This document shows positions 42,047 through 55,026 of a DNA stretch of 64,000 nucleotides, piece by piece (the stretch's first letter is position 1; each line of letters opens with the position of its first letter). The position numbers were made by a program, and so were the translations under genes. Source of the DNA: Ditylenchus dipsaci (lineage: Eukaryota > Nematoda > Chromadorea > Rhabditida > Anguinidae). The notes under the pieces were generated by a model. That model made no database searches. It was not told the origin of the DNA and worked only from the letters and a program-made list of their open reading frames with translations. The stretch lies in assembly GCA_004194705.1 (NCBI GenBank), contig SADC01000227.1:1-64000 (forward strand). The letters are read 5' to 3'.

Positions 42047-43069
42047 CGCCGACTTTCTATAAATCTGGGCTTCCTTTAATATTAAAAAAATAAGGCGGTT
42101 TTGATTTTTCGTCTTCTTACTAGCTGTAGACAGTCAATATGGATAAATAAATAAATTTTTATGAAAAACTAAAACGGGATAAAATCACTTAAAAATTAGT
42201 CGAAATCAAAAACTTCCAAAAAATAAATCCAGCAAATGTAAATCACAACCACTCACAAAAGATCTCAATCCACACAAAATAATCTGGGAGACAATCCTTT
42301 AAATGCAGCAAACAAAACGCAATAGCAAACAGGAGAAAATAGAGAAAAGAAAAGTAGATGCGGTTGAATTATTGCAGCACACTGCTCTGCCTCTCTATCT
42401 GTTTATTTAATGCAGGCGAAATAGCCATTTAGGGGGCACTGGTCTGGTCACTAAAGGCGACTCAGCTGGAGAATTAGAAAAATTTCATTAAATTGCTTTC
42501 CTCCCTTATAGAAATGGCCTAACGTTAGGCTGATGGTGCTGGACTGCTCTTTGCTAGCTGCGTAAGGTCTAGGAGAAGCAGTGGAGATAAAGCAAGGAAT
42601 GTTTTGCAATCATATAATGGCTTAGAAAATAGAAAAGAACGAATAAAAATTGTTGTCGTGATTTTGGCGAAAATTTTAGTTTTCGAAATCGGAATTGTTT
42701 TGATTTTTCGGAAAATCTATTAAAAAAGTTTGGAATTTCGTTTGATGTTCAGACTGAAATTTTGGTTCTTACCCTTTATCCGGCCCAGCTTTATTGAGAT
42801 CCTTTTTTACTCTCGTTTTTAGGCTTAGTCATCACTTTTTAAGCATAAACGAAAAGCATAAAAGTACTCAAACTTTGAAAGAAGTGCGCTAGACACCTGT
42901 TAGTCCGTCCTAACATGAGTTCGCCTACTCTAAGCCTAAAAACGAAAGTAAAAATGGATCTTAAAAAAGGTGACCCGGATAAAGATAAGAACCGAAATTT
43001 TTACAAAAGTCGATCTTGTAAAAAGCGTATCGGCGTTTGGTAGTTCCTGTAGATCTTCTTCAAATCGAC
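42047..43069. other. intergenic; mixed-composition island at 42.25-42.62 kb
   Basis: The island contains AGCACACTGCTCTGCCTCTC and AGCCATTTAGGGGGCACTGG and is not palindromic. A loose inverted pair (TTTTTAGGCTTAGTC / CTAAGCCTAAAAACG) spans 42,820-42,950. No gene. Confidence 0.3.
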
Positions 43070-43715
43070 GCCTTAAAGGAACGTGCACAATGAGTGCAGG
43101 ATTTAGCGTAGGGCTGTACTTTTTTCTTCTTCATTGAAAAAAATTCTGTCGGTACCATCTTGTAGCTAAGATTCATGTTTCCAAAATAGCCATTGACAAT
43201 CTACGGTGCAGTATCGAAGTACCCAAAGACAAAATACCCAAAGTACAAAAGACCCAATATGCATATTGTCTAAGGTTGTAGACTTATTTGTAAGTTTTCT
43301 GCTCGATTATGTCTATGGGGCATATTTCATGCTGTGGATATTATGATAATAGCATAAGTGCACATTATCTGCACAATATGCATATTGGGTATTTTGACCA
43401 TTGGATATTTTGTACTTTGGGTATTTTGTCTTTAATATTTTGTAATTGGGTAATTTGTCTTTGGGTATTTTGATCCTGCACCCAATCTATATCTGATGTA
43501 AAAAAATGGGCTAAAATTCTTCAGTACGCACTCAGTCCCACACCCGGACGAGTGCGGACCTGAGCATTTTTACGCCAATTTTTTTTAGAGCTTTACAGCT
43601 TGTCAATGGCTCATTTTGAATCAATGAATCTTAGCTACAAGATGGTAGCGACAGAATTTTTTTCAGTGAAGAAGAAAAAAGTACAGCTTAAATCCCACAC
43701 TCACAAGGGAACTTT
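43070..43715. mobile_element. fold-back element carrying a nested palindrome
   Basis: The left part (GTACTTTTTTCTTCTTCATTG, ACCATCTTGTAGCTAAGATTC) and the right part (GAATCTTAGCTACAAGATGG, AGTGAAGAAGAAAAAAGTAC) are inverted. It belongs with the elements at 52,016 and, more loosely, 35,069 and 50,290 through the TTAGCTACAAGATGGT core. Confidence 0.7.
43202..43488. mobile_element. nested palindrome with GGTGCAG...CTGCACC ends
   Basis: GGTGCAGTATCGAAGTACCC at the left and GGGTATTTTGATCCTGCACC at the right are inverted. Subterminal units AAAATACCCAAAGTAC recur inverted as GTACTTTGGGTATTTT, and GCATATTGTC/ATATGCATATTGGG lie inside. Confidence 0.7.
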
Positions 43716-44345
43716 CAGGAGTGTCCTTTTCCAAAGAGTTCATTAATATTTTTTGCAAATTCGTGTAGAGCACACGAGAGTACTGTAATGAAGTGCTGCC
43801 CCTTTTTCGAGACTACCCTAAGAATCAGGGAGACAGAGGGCGCAGGGGACTTAGTTGGCTAGAGATGCGCGCACTCACTTACCTTAGACATGATTTCGAG
43901 CAACACTCTTGATCAAAAATGCACAGAGAGAGTCTTTTTGCCCAGCTCCAGCAAGAAAAATGTGTTAAATCACCAAAGAAAAACCCTAAAAGACCCTAAA
44001 AAGACCATCTGCCCCGAGGGGTCGGTGACTATTTTTTTTGATAAAGTTTAATTTTTTACTTAGAAAGTGTTTAGAAATGCTTATGGTATTGTTAGTTGTG
44101 TTCGGGAGTTGATTCTGGATCACTTTTCGAAAAATCCGAGTATGGGGGAACTAAAGAAGTACACGGGGGACTCTGTCTCTCTGATTGTTAGGGTAGTCTC
44201 GAAAAAAGGGCAGCACTATAGTACTCTCTCACTATAGTACTCTTGTAGTACTCTCGGGTGCTCTACACAAATCTGCAAAAAAAATATATCAATGAACTCT
44301 TTGAAAAAGGAGGCTCCTGAAGGTTCCCTTGTTAGTACCACATTC
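43690..44345. mobile_element. fold-back element
   Basis: CACAAGGGAACTTTCAGGAG at the left is inverted as TCCTGAAGGTTCCCTTGTTA at the right. Inside, GCCCCTTTTTCGAGACTACC at about 43,800 is inverted at about 44,190 (GGTAGTCTCGAAAAAAGGGC). ACTATAGTACTCT is repeated near 44,215. The centre holds a fragment related to the TCTAAGGTAAGT repeats. Confidence 0.7.
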
Positions 44346-47107
44346 ATTGTTAAGTCCGAATGCCAATGGGAAAATCCCTCTACAAACCGGCACTTCCTCA
44401 ATTTTTGATTAAATTTTGCTAAAAATCAATGTGAGTGCTATTACTGATTTCAATTCAAACCCATAAAAAATTTTGCTCCACGAAAAATTGTAAGCTAAAA
44501 AAAAGAAATCTATTGCAATTATTTAAATTTAAAGTCTATAAAGTGACCTAGAAAACGTGCAAAACAAATAATAAAAACGCAGTGATTCACAAAAAAGTCT
44601 TCCGTCCAGCTGCACATCATCAACAACAGGACAGAAACAACAATAATATAAGCAACTATTTCAAACGCTCAAATGCTTATCATTTTGCACTTTGTGACCC
44701 ATTTGTAAAGCAATAAAAGTTAGTATTTTCATATACAATATAAACGATCCAGTATTATTGACCATTGAATTCTACAGTCAGTTCTCAATAAGCTGGTGGC
44801 CCAAAAAAATTTCCCCACCAATCCAGCAGTTTGAGTATGCATTTGTATAAACTGAACAAATTGTCTTGCGAAAATGTAATAAAGAACAAACATTTTAGAA
44901 TTACTTTGGCCAAAAACAAAAATTTTTGAAAATTTTGGCGCTAGTGTCATCCACACACTATGTACTGCACACTACGTGACTCTGGAGGCATAAAACAGTA
45001 CGCATACCATAGTTTCTTTATGCGGTTGGCCCCAGTTAACAAAATTTTGTGCAAATTCGATTTTTAGTGGTTTGGGGTATCCACGTACTTTTTTCTGGTG
45101 GTTTTCCTTGGTTGCCCAAGGCAAAAAGTCAAATTTTGGTCAAAAACATTTTCTAAAAGGTGTCTTTACGGGTGCTCAAAACACATTTCTATTGTTTCAA
45201 CGGTTCAAAAAACGGTTTGGTCGCACAACGGTTTGGTCGCGGTTTGGATTTAACGGTTTGGTCGCCAAATTTAGTTTTTTGTTATTTTTAGCTTTTACCA
45301 TGAAAGACGGTCTTTTTACTTGTCACAAAACTGTTGTTGTTGGTTGTTGGAAAAACCAAATTAAACTGTACATGTAAAGAAAAGATGGCCTTGAAGGAGT
45401 AAATTGAGGGTTTGTCTGACACACACAACAAGGAACAACAATCACTAAATTTAGCAAAGATTACAAAAGACGGACCTCAATAAATGCACATAAACAATCA
45501 AATTAAATTTGTTACAGAAGATTCAGGGCAAAGTGAAAAGTTTAGAACAATAAATGAACTTTTTAGTTCGGACTAGTTTATTGGATTTTTGGTGAACAAC
45601 ACCAAATTTTTATATCTTGAAACGAAACTCTCGTGTGCGTAAAAAACTGTGGTCCTAGCTAGAATGCGATTTGTGTCAAGATATTGTTACATGCATCTGG
45701 ATAAAAAACTTTAAAGAATGAAATTTTGTCCAACATTTTTAAAACTGGATCAAGTAAAGGTCATGTCACAGAAACCAGACCATTTTTGAGCTTTCAAATA
45801 ACTTTTTCATACTGTGTTTTTGCTCACAAGCATTTTTGCTCGCAATTTTGAGCGTTTAAAATTTTTATTATGGTTGTACAAAATGCTAAGTGAATTTGCC
45901 AAAATTTGGAAAAAATCAACACGGGCCAGAGCTTACTTACGCAAACTTTTCATGGAGTCGAATTATTTTGACACAGTCTGTTTTTTTAAATACTAAGGTT
46001 AGCTTATGAAACTGAAATTATTTTTGGAATTTGAAAAGTAAATATTATTTTATAAATTTTTCAACCCATGCGCATAGAAAACCATAAAACGCATTAAAAA
46101 ATAAAAAAGTACAAAAATATGAATGATTATGTCAACTGACTGACAACCCCTAGATTCCTCCACGCAATCTTTTAATAACAGAAAAATGGAAAAAAACATG
46201 CAAACATATTTATTAATCGCACCTATTTGTTGTTTGTTGATATTATTGGAGATGATATAATAAGTAAAGAACTAGTTTTCATTCATTTCTCTGTCAACAT
46301 GTTGAACTTTTCTATTCTTGATTTAGAGATCAAAAATAACTTACTGCTGATGTTGAGTATTCAAACGAAAGCCGCAAGTCTCAGATTTTTTTCATTCTTA
46401 ACATCAGCAATAAGTTATTAGAATCATTGCCAATCACTCATTTCCTAAATGTTTGCAAAAAAATGTCTGAAGAAAAAAATTTTGAACTTTGGCCGGCAGG
46501 GAAATTCCAAATACTGATTATTTTGAAAAGGTCTTACGCGGATAAGAAAGCCCAGATTTTAAACTATTAGACTTATGGGTTGTTTCTCGAAATTCAAAAG
46601 ATTTTACTAAAAATCATTAAAATTAAAAAACCTGCATTTTAGGTAAGAAGTAACATGCTTAAGTAAACCTTGAATGGAAATAATAATAGCTCCGCTTTTA
46701 TACTTTAAACAATCTTTGTGTAGGGTTGACTCTCAGTTTTCTTCTAATCCTAAATATGGCCAATGGAGTACAAAAAAGATGATGTATAATTTCCACAGTT
46801 TGATTCAGCACCCAATTTATCAAAAATGAAGAAATTTAAATTCTTATTTTTGTGCTGAAGGGAAAATGCGATGCTCACAACTTTCGGCAATGTGGCTACT
46901 GTGACGACTGTTTTAGCGTTTCATATTTTTCATATTTCTAAAAAATGAAAAGGGACAACTGCTCAAGAGGATGAAATATAAATTAATGAGGCAACAAAAG
47001 TCTGTAGCTTGAAATAGAAAATTAATTCGTACAAAGACAAATCTCTATTCAAATTTGCATTAACATTGAATTTACCTGCAGATGAATTTACTGCAGGTAC
47101 CCTTACC
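44346..47107. other. intergenic with repeat fragments, no gene
   Basis: A 95-bp fragment at 44,950-45,050 (GACTCTGGAGGCATAAAACA, TTTATGCGGTTGGCCCCAGT) is shared with 41.75, 48.95 and 59.69 kb. AACGGTTTGGTCGC repeats occur at 45,190-45,265. A hairpin (TAACTTACTGCTGATGTTGA / TCTTAACATCAGCAATAAGT) spans 46,335-46,421. The rest is AT-rich. Confidence 0.4.
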
Positions 47108-47160
47108 CGCTCTCCAGGTACCCCTTCCCGCTCTCCAGGTACTTTTATTCACTCTACAGG
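47108..47160 (+). repeat. tandem repeat of GCTCTCCAGGTACCCCTTCCC
   Basis: About three direct copies of a 21-bp unit. The Tc1/mariner-like element has inserted at a TA in or next to the last copy. Confidence 0.55.
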
Positions 47161-47162
47161 TA

Positions 47163-48349
47163 CAGTGGCGGAAAATTACTTAAGCTCACCTACTAAATAA
47201 TTGAAAAACCAATATTTTCACCAAAATTTTTTTCACTTGAAAACTCTCCGATATCCCGTTTCAAAGAGCGCTTGAAGTGCTTCATGATGACATTGATAAC
47301 TGGATCGATATTATTTTCTTTCGAATAAAGAACAAAGTCGATTGCTTCTCGCTACCGATTTTGTGGCGAAATTTACTTAAGCTCATTTTTTAATTAATCA
47401 TGTTTTATGCTTTTCTGATTACGGTTTTTTGTGATTTTCGTTTTCTTTTGTCAAGATTGTGTCTGCTAACGTTTCAGCTACAAAATAAGAGGTCAGTCAT
47501 ATTTTTATATCAACCATGGACAAAGTTATGCTAATTATGATAAAGATGGTCATTTTCATTGATTTGAGGGTTAATTAAGGCAAAATTGGGATATTGGCGG
47601 ACTAAAAGAAGATTTTTGATATAATTTGTGCTACTTGTCAAAATCAGTGAAATACCGCCAGAAAGATCATTAGTTGGGCTACAAAATGGTATATTGGGAA
47701 TATTTTTACGTGACTTACGCGCCTGGTAACAGACGGGTTTACTTTGGACAAGGTAAGAAATAGTATAAATTACTTGCAAAATTGGTATTTCTTACCTTGT
47801 ACAAAGTTAACCCGTCTTGTAGCCCAACTTTGTAGCCTAACTAATGATCTTTCTGGCGGTATTTCACTGATTTTGACAAGTAGCACAAATTATATCAAAA
47901 ATCTTGTTTTAGTCGCCAATATCCCAATTTTGCCTTAATTTACCCTAAAATCAATGAAAATGACCATCTTTATCATAATTAGCATAACTTTGTCCATGGT
48001 TGATATAAAAATATGACTGACCTCTTATTTTGTAGCTGAAACGTTAGCAGACACAATCTTGACAAAAGAAAACGAAAATCACAAAAAACCGCAATCAGAA
48101 AAGCATAAAACATGATTAATTAAAAAATGAGCTTAAGTAAATTCGCCACAAAATCGGTAGCGAGAAGCAATCGACTTTGTTCTTTATTCGAAAGAAAATA
48201 ATATCGATCCAGTTATCAATGTCATCATGAAGCACTTCAAGCGCTCTTTGAAACGGGATATCGGAGAGTTTTCAAGTGAAAAAAATTTTGGTGAAAATAT
48301 TGGTTTTTCAATTATTTAGTAGGTGAGCTTAAGTAATTTTCCGCCACTG
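47163..48349. mobile_element. 1,187-bp near-perfect palindrome, Tc1/mariner-like ends
   Basis: The termini CAGTGGCGGAAAATTACTTA and the exact inverse are flanked by TA (47,161-47,162 and 48,350-48,351). The arms pair along almost 590 bp with very few mismatches (for example GATATCCCGTTTCAAAGAGC and its complement at 48,255). An asymmetric stretch of about 40 bp in the left arm at 47,685-47,725 is the main difference. The CAGTGGCGGAAAATTACTTAAG end is Tc1/mariner-like. No transposase frame. It is the best-preserved fold-back element here, so probably young. Confidence 0.85.
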
Positions 48350-48487
48350 TAGCTCTATCCGCTCTCTTACACGACTTACTTGCTTGCTTAAAAATTAAAA
48401 TCTTACAAAAATTAAACACAAAAAAACGGTTCAAAAACAATATTAAAAGCTTTCCTCTCAAGACAAGAAAACAAAAAATTCAAAAAA

Positions 48488-49488
48488 GGCCCGGACGCTA
48501 CTGGCTTATACCCCCCCCCCAAAAAAGCTACTTTCTATACCCCCCCCCCCCAAAAAAGCTACTTTCTTATACCCCCCCCCAAAAATCGGACCTACTGTCA
48601 TATACCCCCCCCTCCCCAAAACCGACTTTTTGGGAGTGTCTAAAAACCATTTTTATGCAATAATTTTGCCATAAAGGGACCAGAAAAGCAGTTTAAAGGG
48701 ATTATGGGCTGTATTGGGAGGGGAAGGGAATAATACAGGGGCCACTTTTTTTTAGCTGCTTTACCATGTTTTTCAACTCGGGCCGTGGCAAAATAGACTC
48801 TATATGCATTTTATGATCAAGTGTACTTATCGGAATCATGTCTAAGGTAAGTGCGTACCCCTTCGGGGCGCAGGGGGCGCAGGGGGCTTGGGGCTTGGAG
48901 TTGAGATGCGCACACCCACATACCTTAGACACAAATCACTCGAAAGCGACTCTGGATGCATGAAAAAACATGCATACCAGAGTTATTTATGCGGTAGGCC
49001 CCAGTATTCAAAACTATGTTCAACATCTTTGATTTTACGACCGAAAAGGGTTTCCCCCTTTTCAGGCCTGGGGCTACGAGCCAGAGGCTCAGCCGTCCAA
49101 AATTTACACGACAACCATCAGGATCCACCCGGCTGATCGGTCGGATCATTTCGAGTAGTTATACTTTTACGTGCACCACAAGTGGCTGGGTTTGAAAGTG
49201 ACTTCAACGCTAAGAGAATTAATACTCTTTGATACTTATAGGCACTATAGAAGTGGCCCCTGTTTTGTCCCTTCCCCTCCCAATACAGCCCTTGAACCCT
49301 ATTTTAATTGCTTTTCTGGACCTTTTATGGCGAAATTATTGCTTAAAAATATGTTTTGACCACTCCTAAAAATCTTGATTTTTGGGGGGGGGGGGGGTAT
49401 AAGCCAGTAGGTCCGAGGATTGGGGGGGGGTATAAGAAAGTAGCTGTTTTTGGGGGGGGGGGGTATAAGCCAGTAGCGCCAAGGCCCG
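48488..49488. mobile_element. 1-kb fold-back element with C/G-run ends
   Basis: GGACGCTACTGGCTTATACC plus C-runs at the left (three AAAAAAGCTACTTTCTTATA-C-run units) is inverted as G-run-TATAAGAAAGTAGCTGTTTT and GGTATAAGCCAGTAGCGCC at the right. The interior includes the shared TCTAAGGTAAGTGCG / CATACCTTAGACACAAATCA segments also seen in the 41.2-kb element. Confidence 0.75.
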
Positions 49489-50289
49489 AATTCAAATTTC
49501 CTCCAAATGACCACCTCCATACTTTTCGCCACGCCCCATTCTAAACTTGTCATTTCTCGCCGATCTTTTTTAAAGCAAGCTGAGATTCAGCGCTACACGA
49601 TAAAGTACGCGCCTTGGCCGTCTGACCCACTTAACTCCGTGATTTTGACTCTTGAACAAAAAAATGACAATTTACTCACTAAAACCCAAAAATTAAAACT
49701 GAAAAAAATCTCAAAACCAAAATCTGAAATAACCATTGTACTCCTGAGATTCCAAGCTTCAATTTAAAAAAAATTGACCAAAAACCCAAACAAAAACATA
49801 ACAAAAAACCAAAACATCAATCGTCCACAAATAAACAAAACATCTCTAATACTATATAGGAGATCCAACGCAGCCTTTAGCACCCTACATACCTTATCGA
49901 AACATTCCCCATTTCTAATAAACGAGTTAATAGATTGATTCGCGTTGAATGAAATCATACTTTTTTTTAAAATCTTGCAAAAAATCAAACTTGTTCATAG
50001 GTAGAGAAACTATAGAAAAATCGTCCTTTTGCCACGCCAGACACTTTGACGAAAAGTTTCACCACTGCACCACCGATCACAAGTCAAAAAACGAAAAGGA
50101 ACATTTTCCGGCGTTTCGAACAGTGAATGAAAGTGTGAATAGTTTTCTTTGCAAGACGATTTTTTTCTCGATATTACTCAATAGAACTAGGGTTGGGTAA
50201 TTCTCCGGAAAAAGTATTTTTCCGGGTAATTACCCGGGTAATTACCAATCAACCAACCCTAAATAGAACGGACTATAAATTCAATTATT
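49489..50289. other. intergenic, one small palindrome
   Basis: AGGGTTGGGTAATTCTCC at 50,170-50,190 is mirrored by CCAATCAACCAACCCT at 50,246-50,262, with CCGGGTAATTACCCGG at the centre. Otherwise AT-rich with no gene. Confidence 0.4.
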
Positions 50290-50748
50290 TAGGTAATAAA
50301 TTTTGGCTAAATTCTGGTATACCCCAGCACTCAATTCGGGTATACCCCCAGCACTCAATTCGGGTATACCCCCAGCACTCAATTCTGGTATATCCCCAAC
50401 ACTTTACCTCACAATTGAAAGCTGAGGATGTTAGCTACACGATGGTGTAACAATTTCTTAATTTAGTTCACAAAATCCACATCTTTTAATTAAAATAGAA
50501 TTGAATCATTTTTGAGCGTTCAATTTTCACTCGAAAAGATTCAATTCAATTTTAATTAAAAGGTATACATTTTTGTGAACTAAACCAAGAAATTTTTACA
50601 CCATCGTGTAGCTAACATCCTCAGCTTTCAATTGTGGGGTAAAGTGTTGGGTATACCAGAATTGAGTGCTGGGGTATACCAGAATTGAGTGCTGGGGGTA
50701 TACCAGAATTGAGTGCTGGGGTATACCAGAATTGTACCTAAATTTTAT
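50290..50748. mobile_element. fold-back element whose arms are a minisatellite
   Basis: The left arm has four tandem copies of GCACTCAATTCGGGTATACC (23-24 bp unit), and the right arm has four copies of its inverse (GGTATACCAGAATTGAGTGC). Inside are inverted ACAATTGAAAGCTGAGGATG and TTAGCTACACGATGGTGTAA, then a central ATTGAATCATTTTTGAGCG region. It ends 75 bp before the start codon of the small gene at 50,824. Confidence 0.8.
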
Positions 50749-50823
50749 TATCGCGTTCTCTGTGGGTGCTAGTTGGTCTGTTCTCTCGCTCTCGAATTCT
50801 CTCTGGTGACTGCAAACTCGAAA

Positions 50824-51199
50824 ATGGCTAACGAAAGTGCTTTCGTTCCTCTCGACACTTCCGCTGATGCAAGCAAGACAAGCGACTTGGACCTCGACAT
50901 TGATGTTGATTTCTTCGGCGATGGCAAGACTCCGACCAAAGCTACTTCTCCGGCTCCTGCTGCTGTGGCTGCTCCGGCTACGGTTTCTAACACAAAGGTC
51001 AGTCTATTGCTGTTTCTTTACATGCTTTGTATGCATTATTAACCAATTTACAGACGCTACTGTGCCGACGCCGGTCACTGCATCGCAAACCAGGGTCCAG
51101 CTGCCGCCTCCACCGCCAGCCAACAAGCCAGTCATCAACTACAAGAAGTCGGCAACCTACAAGAAGACATTCGCTACTAAGAAGGATGGTGCCAAATGA
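50824..51199 (+). CDS. small two-exon gene, unknown function
   Basis: Exon 1 (50,824-50,997) starts MANESAFVPLDTSADASKTS and includes the acidic DLDLDIDVDFFGDG and an Ala/Pro-rich stretch. A GTCAGT donor follows. The downstream coding frame is clear (TRVQLPPPPPANKPVINYKK, then SATYKKTFATKKDGAK) and ends at TGA 51,197-51,199. The obvious acceptor TTTACAG (exon at 51,054) does not keep that frame. The GTCCAG acceptor at 51,095-51,100 (exon at 51,101) does, giving a protein of about 90 residues. A one-base sequence error is the alternative. The N-terminal half is acidic and the C-terminal half basic and Tyr/Lys-rich. No signal peptide or membrane helix. AATAAA at 51,270 supports the 3' end. Family not recognised. 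Confidence 0.6.
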
Positions 51200-51269
51200 T
51201 AGCTGAACGATGAAATCAAAAGAAAAACTTCTTTGTTCCAATAGCATTGTCTGAATGTCTGTTAATTGT

Positions 51270-51275
51270 AATAAA
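51270..51275 (+). terminator. AATAAA poly(A) signal of the small gene
   Basis: Canonical hexamer about 70 bp after the stop codon. Confidence 0.6.
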
Positions 51276-51546
51276 TTCACAAAATAGAATCGTTCCTTGA
51301 CTTTTGTTTTTTAATTAGGGTTTTAGCGATAACAAAATGTTTGGCCACTTGACTGACATATTTACTTATTGATCCTGGCACATTTTAAAGCTGTTGAAGT
51401 TCACGGTAGAAGTGACTGTGAAAATGGCGGGGTTCATGCCATATGGCGGCATATAGCCGGTATCGAATGGCGGCCAATTAATCCAAGCCACAGTAATCGT
51501 TAATTAATGGCAATCACCACAGTGCTAGCTTTCGATCCACCCTGCA
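51276..51546. other. intergenic, nothing recognised
   Basis: Short stretch with TATGGCGGCATATAGCC-like inverted bases. No gene. Confidence 0.35.
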
Positions 51547-51787
51547 TACCGTATTTTTTCTATTAAACCCTCATGGGGCGTTATTTTTCAACCCCTAAAA
51601 AATCACAAAAGTTTGAGGTCGATTTCGAGATTTCTGGGTACTCAACCAAAATCTGAAAAGTGGAATCATGAATGCTCGTGTTAATCAAGAAAACGCAAAA
51701 AACAGATTTGCGAAATGTCTGCTCTAGGCTGAGATATAAGGTCCATATGGTGGGGATTATTAGAGAGTGGGTATTAATAGATAAAAT
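51547..51787. mobile_element. TACCGTATATTCTCTA-family palindrome, copy B (degenerate right end)
   Basis: It starts TACCGTATTTTTTCTATTAA and shares TTTTTCAACCCCTAAAAAAT, GATTTCGAGATTT and AACAGATTTGCGAAATGTCT with copies A and C. The right end has decayed (ATTAATAGATAAAATG). Confidence 0.7.
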
Positions 51788-52015
51788 GATTAATTTTTAA
51801 AAACTTATGTTGACCCTGTCAAGATCGCAGTTGTACTCGGTGATAAGCTAAAAAGCTACTAAAAATTACGTTAAAGACTATAATATTCCACAGAAAAATT
51901 GACAATATTACCATTTTTGGACCCAGGGTGAAATTTTATTTTCGGTGGTGATCGAACGTATAGAATGATGTAGGCAGCCATGTGCACTTAATACCGATGC
52001 TAAAAAAACACGCTC

Positions 52016-52446
52016 ACAATGAGTGTCGACATAAGTGTGAAATTTGGCGTGTTTTGAACGCGCGGAGAGCTGTACTTTTTTCTTGACGGAAACTTTTTTT
52101 TCTGTTGGTACCATTTTGTAGTATGATTCAGGGCTTCAAAATGAGCTATTGACAAGCAACATCTGATGAAAAAAATTGGGGTAAAAATAATAAGGTCTTC
52201 AATCAGGACCACACTCAGGCCAACACCCCGTCGAATATCCACCCGAGTGTCGATCTGATTGTGGACCTAAGCATTTTTACCCCAACTTTCGATTTCACAT
52301 ATTGCTTGTCAATGGCTCATTTTGAAGCCCTGAATCTCAGCTACCAGATGATACCAACAGAAAAAAAGGTTTCAGTTAAGAAAAATAAGTACAGCTCTTC
52401 CCGCATAAAAAACACGCCAAATTTCACACTCAGGTCGACACTCGTG
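52016..52446. mobile_element. fold-back element upstream of the collagen exons
   Basis: GAGTGTCGACATAAGTGTGA at the left and TCACACTCAGGTCGACACTC at the right are inverted. GAGCTGTACTTTTTTCTTGA, ACCATTTTGTAGTATGATTC and GAGCTATTGACAAGCAA have inverted partners at 52,390, 52,335 and 52,300. The centre (ACCACACTCAGG... CACCCGAGTGTCG) also folds. It lies just before the first visible collagen exon. Confidence 0.7.
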
Positions 52447-52522
52447 CCTTAAGGAATATATCTTCGGGTATGGGTATACCGACGCCCACGTTCATTTTAA
52501 TACGGAACAATATTTTTTGCAG

Positions 52523-55026
<2,504 letters not shown>

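Noticed and set aside
45072..45377. 101-codon + frame
   Set aside because: Phe-rich, spans small AACGGTTTGGTCGC repeats, no domain or splice context.
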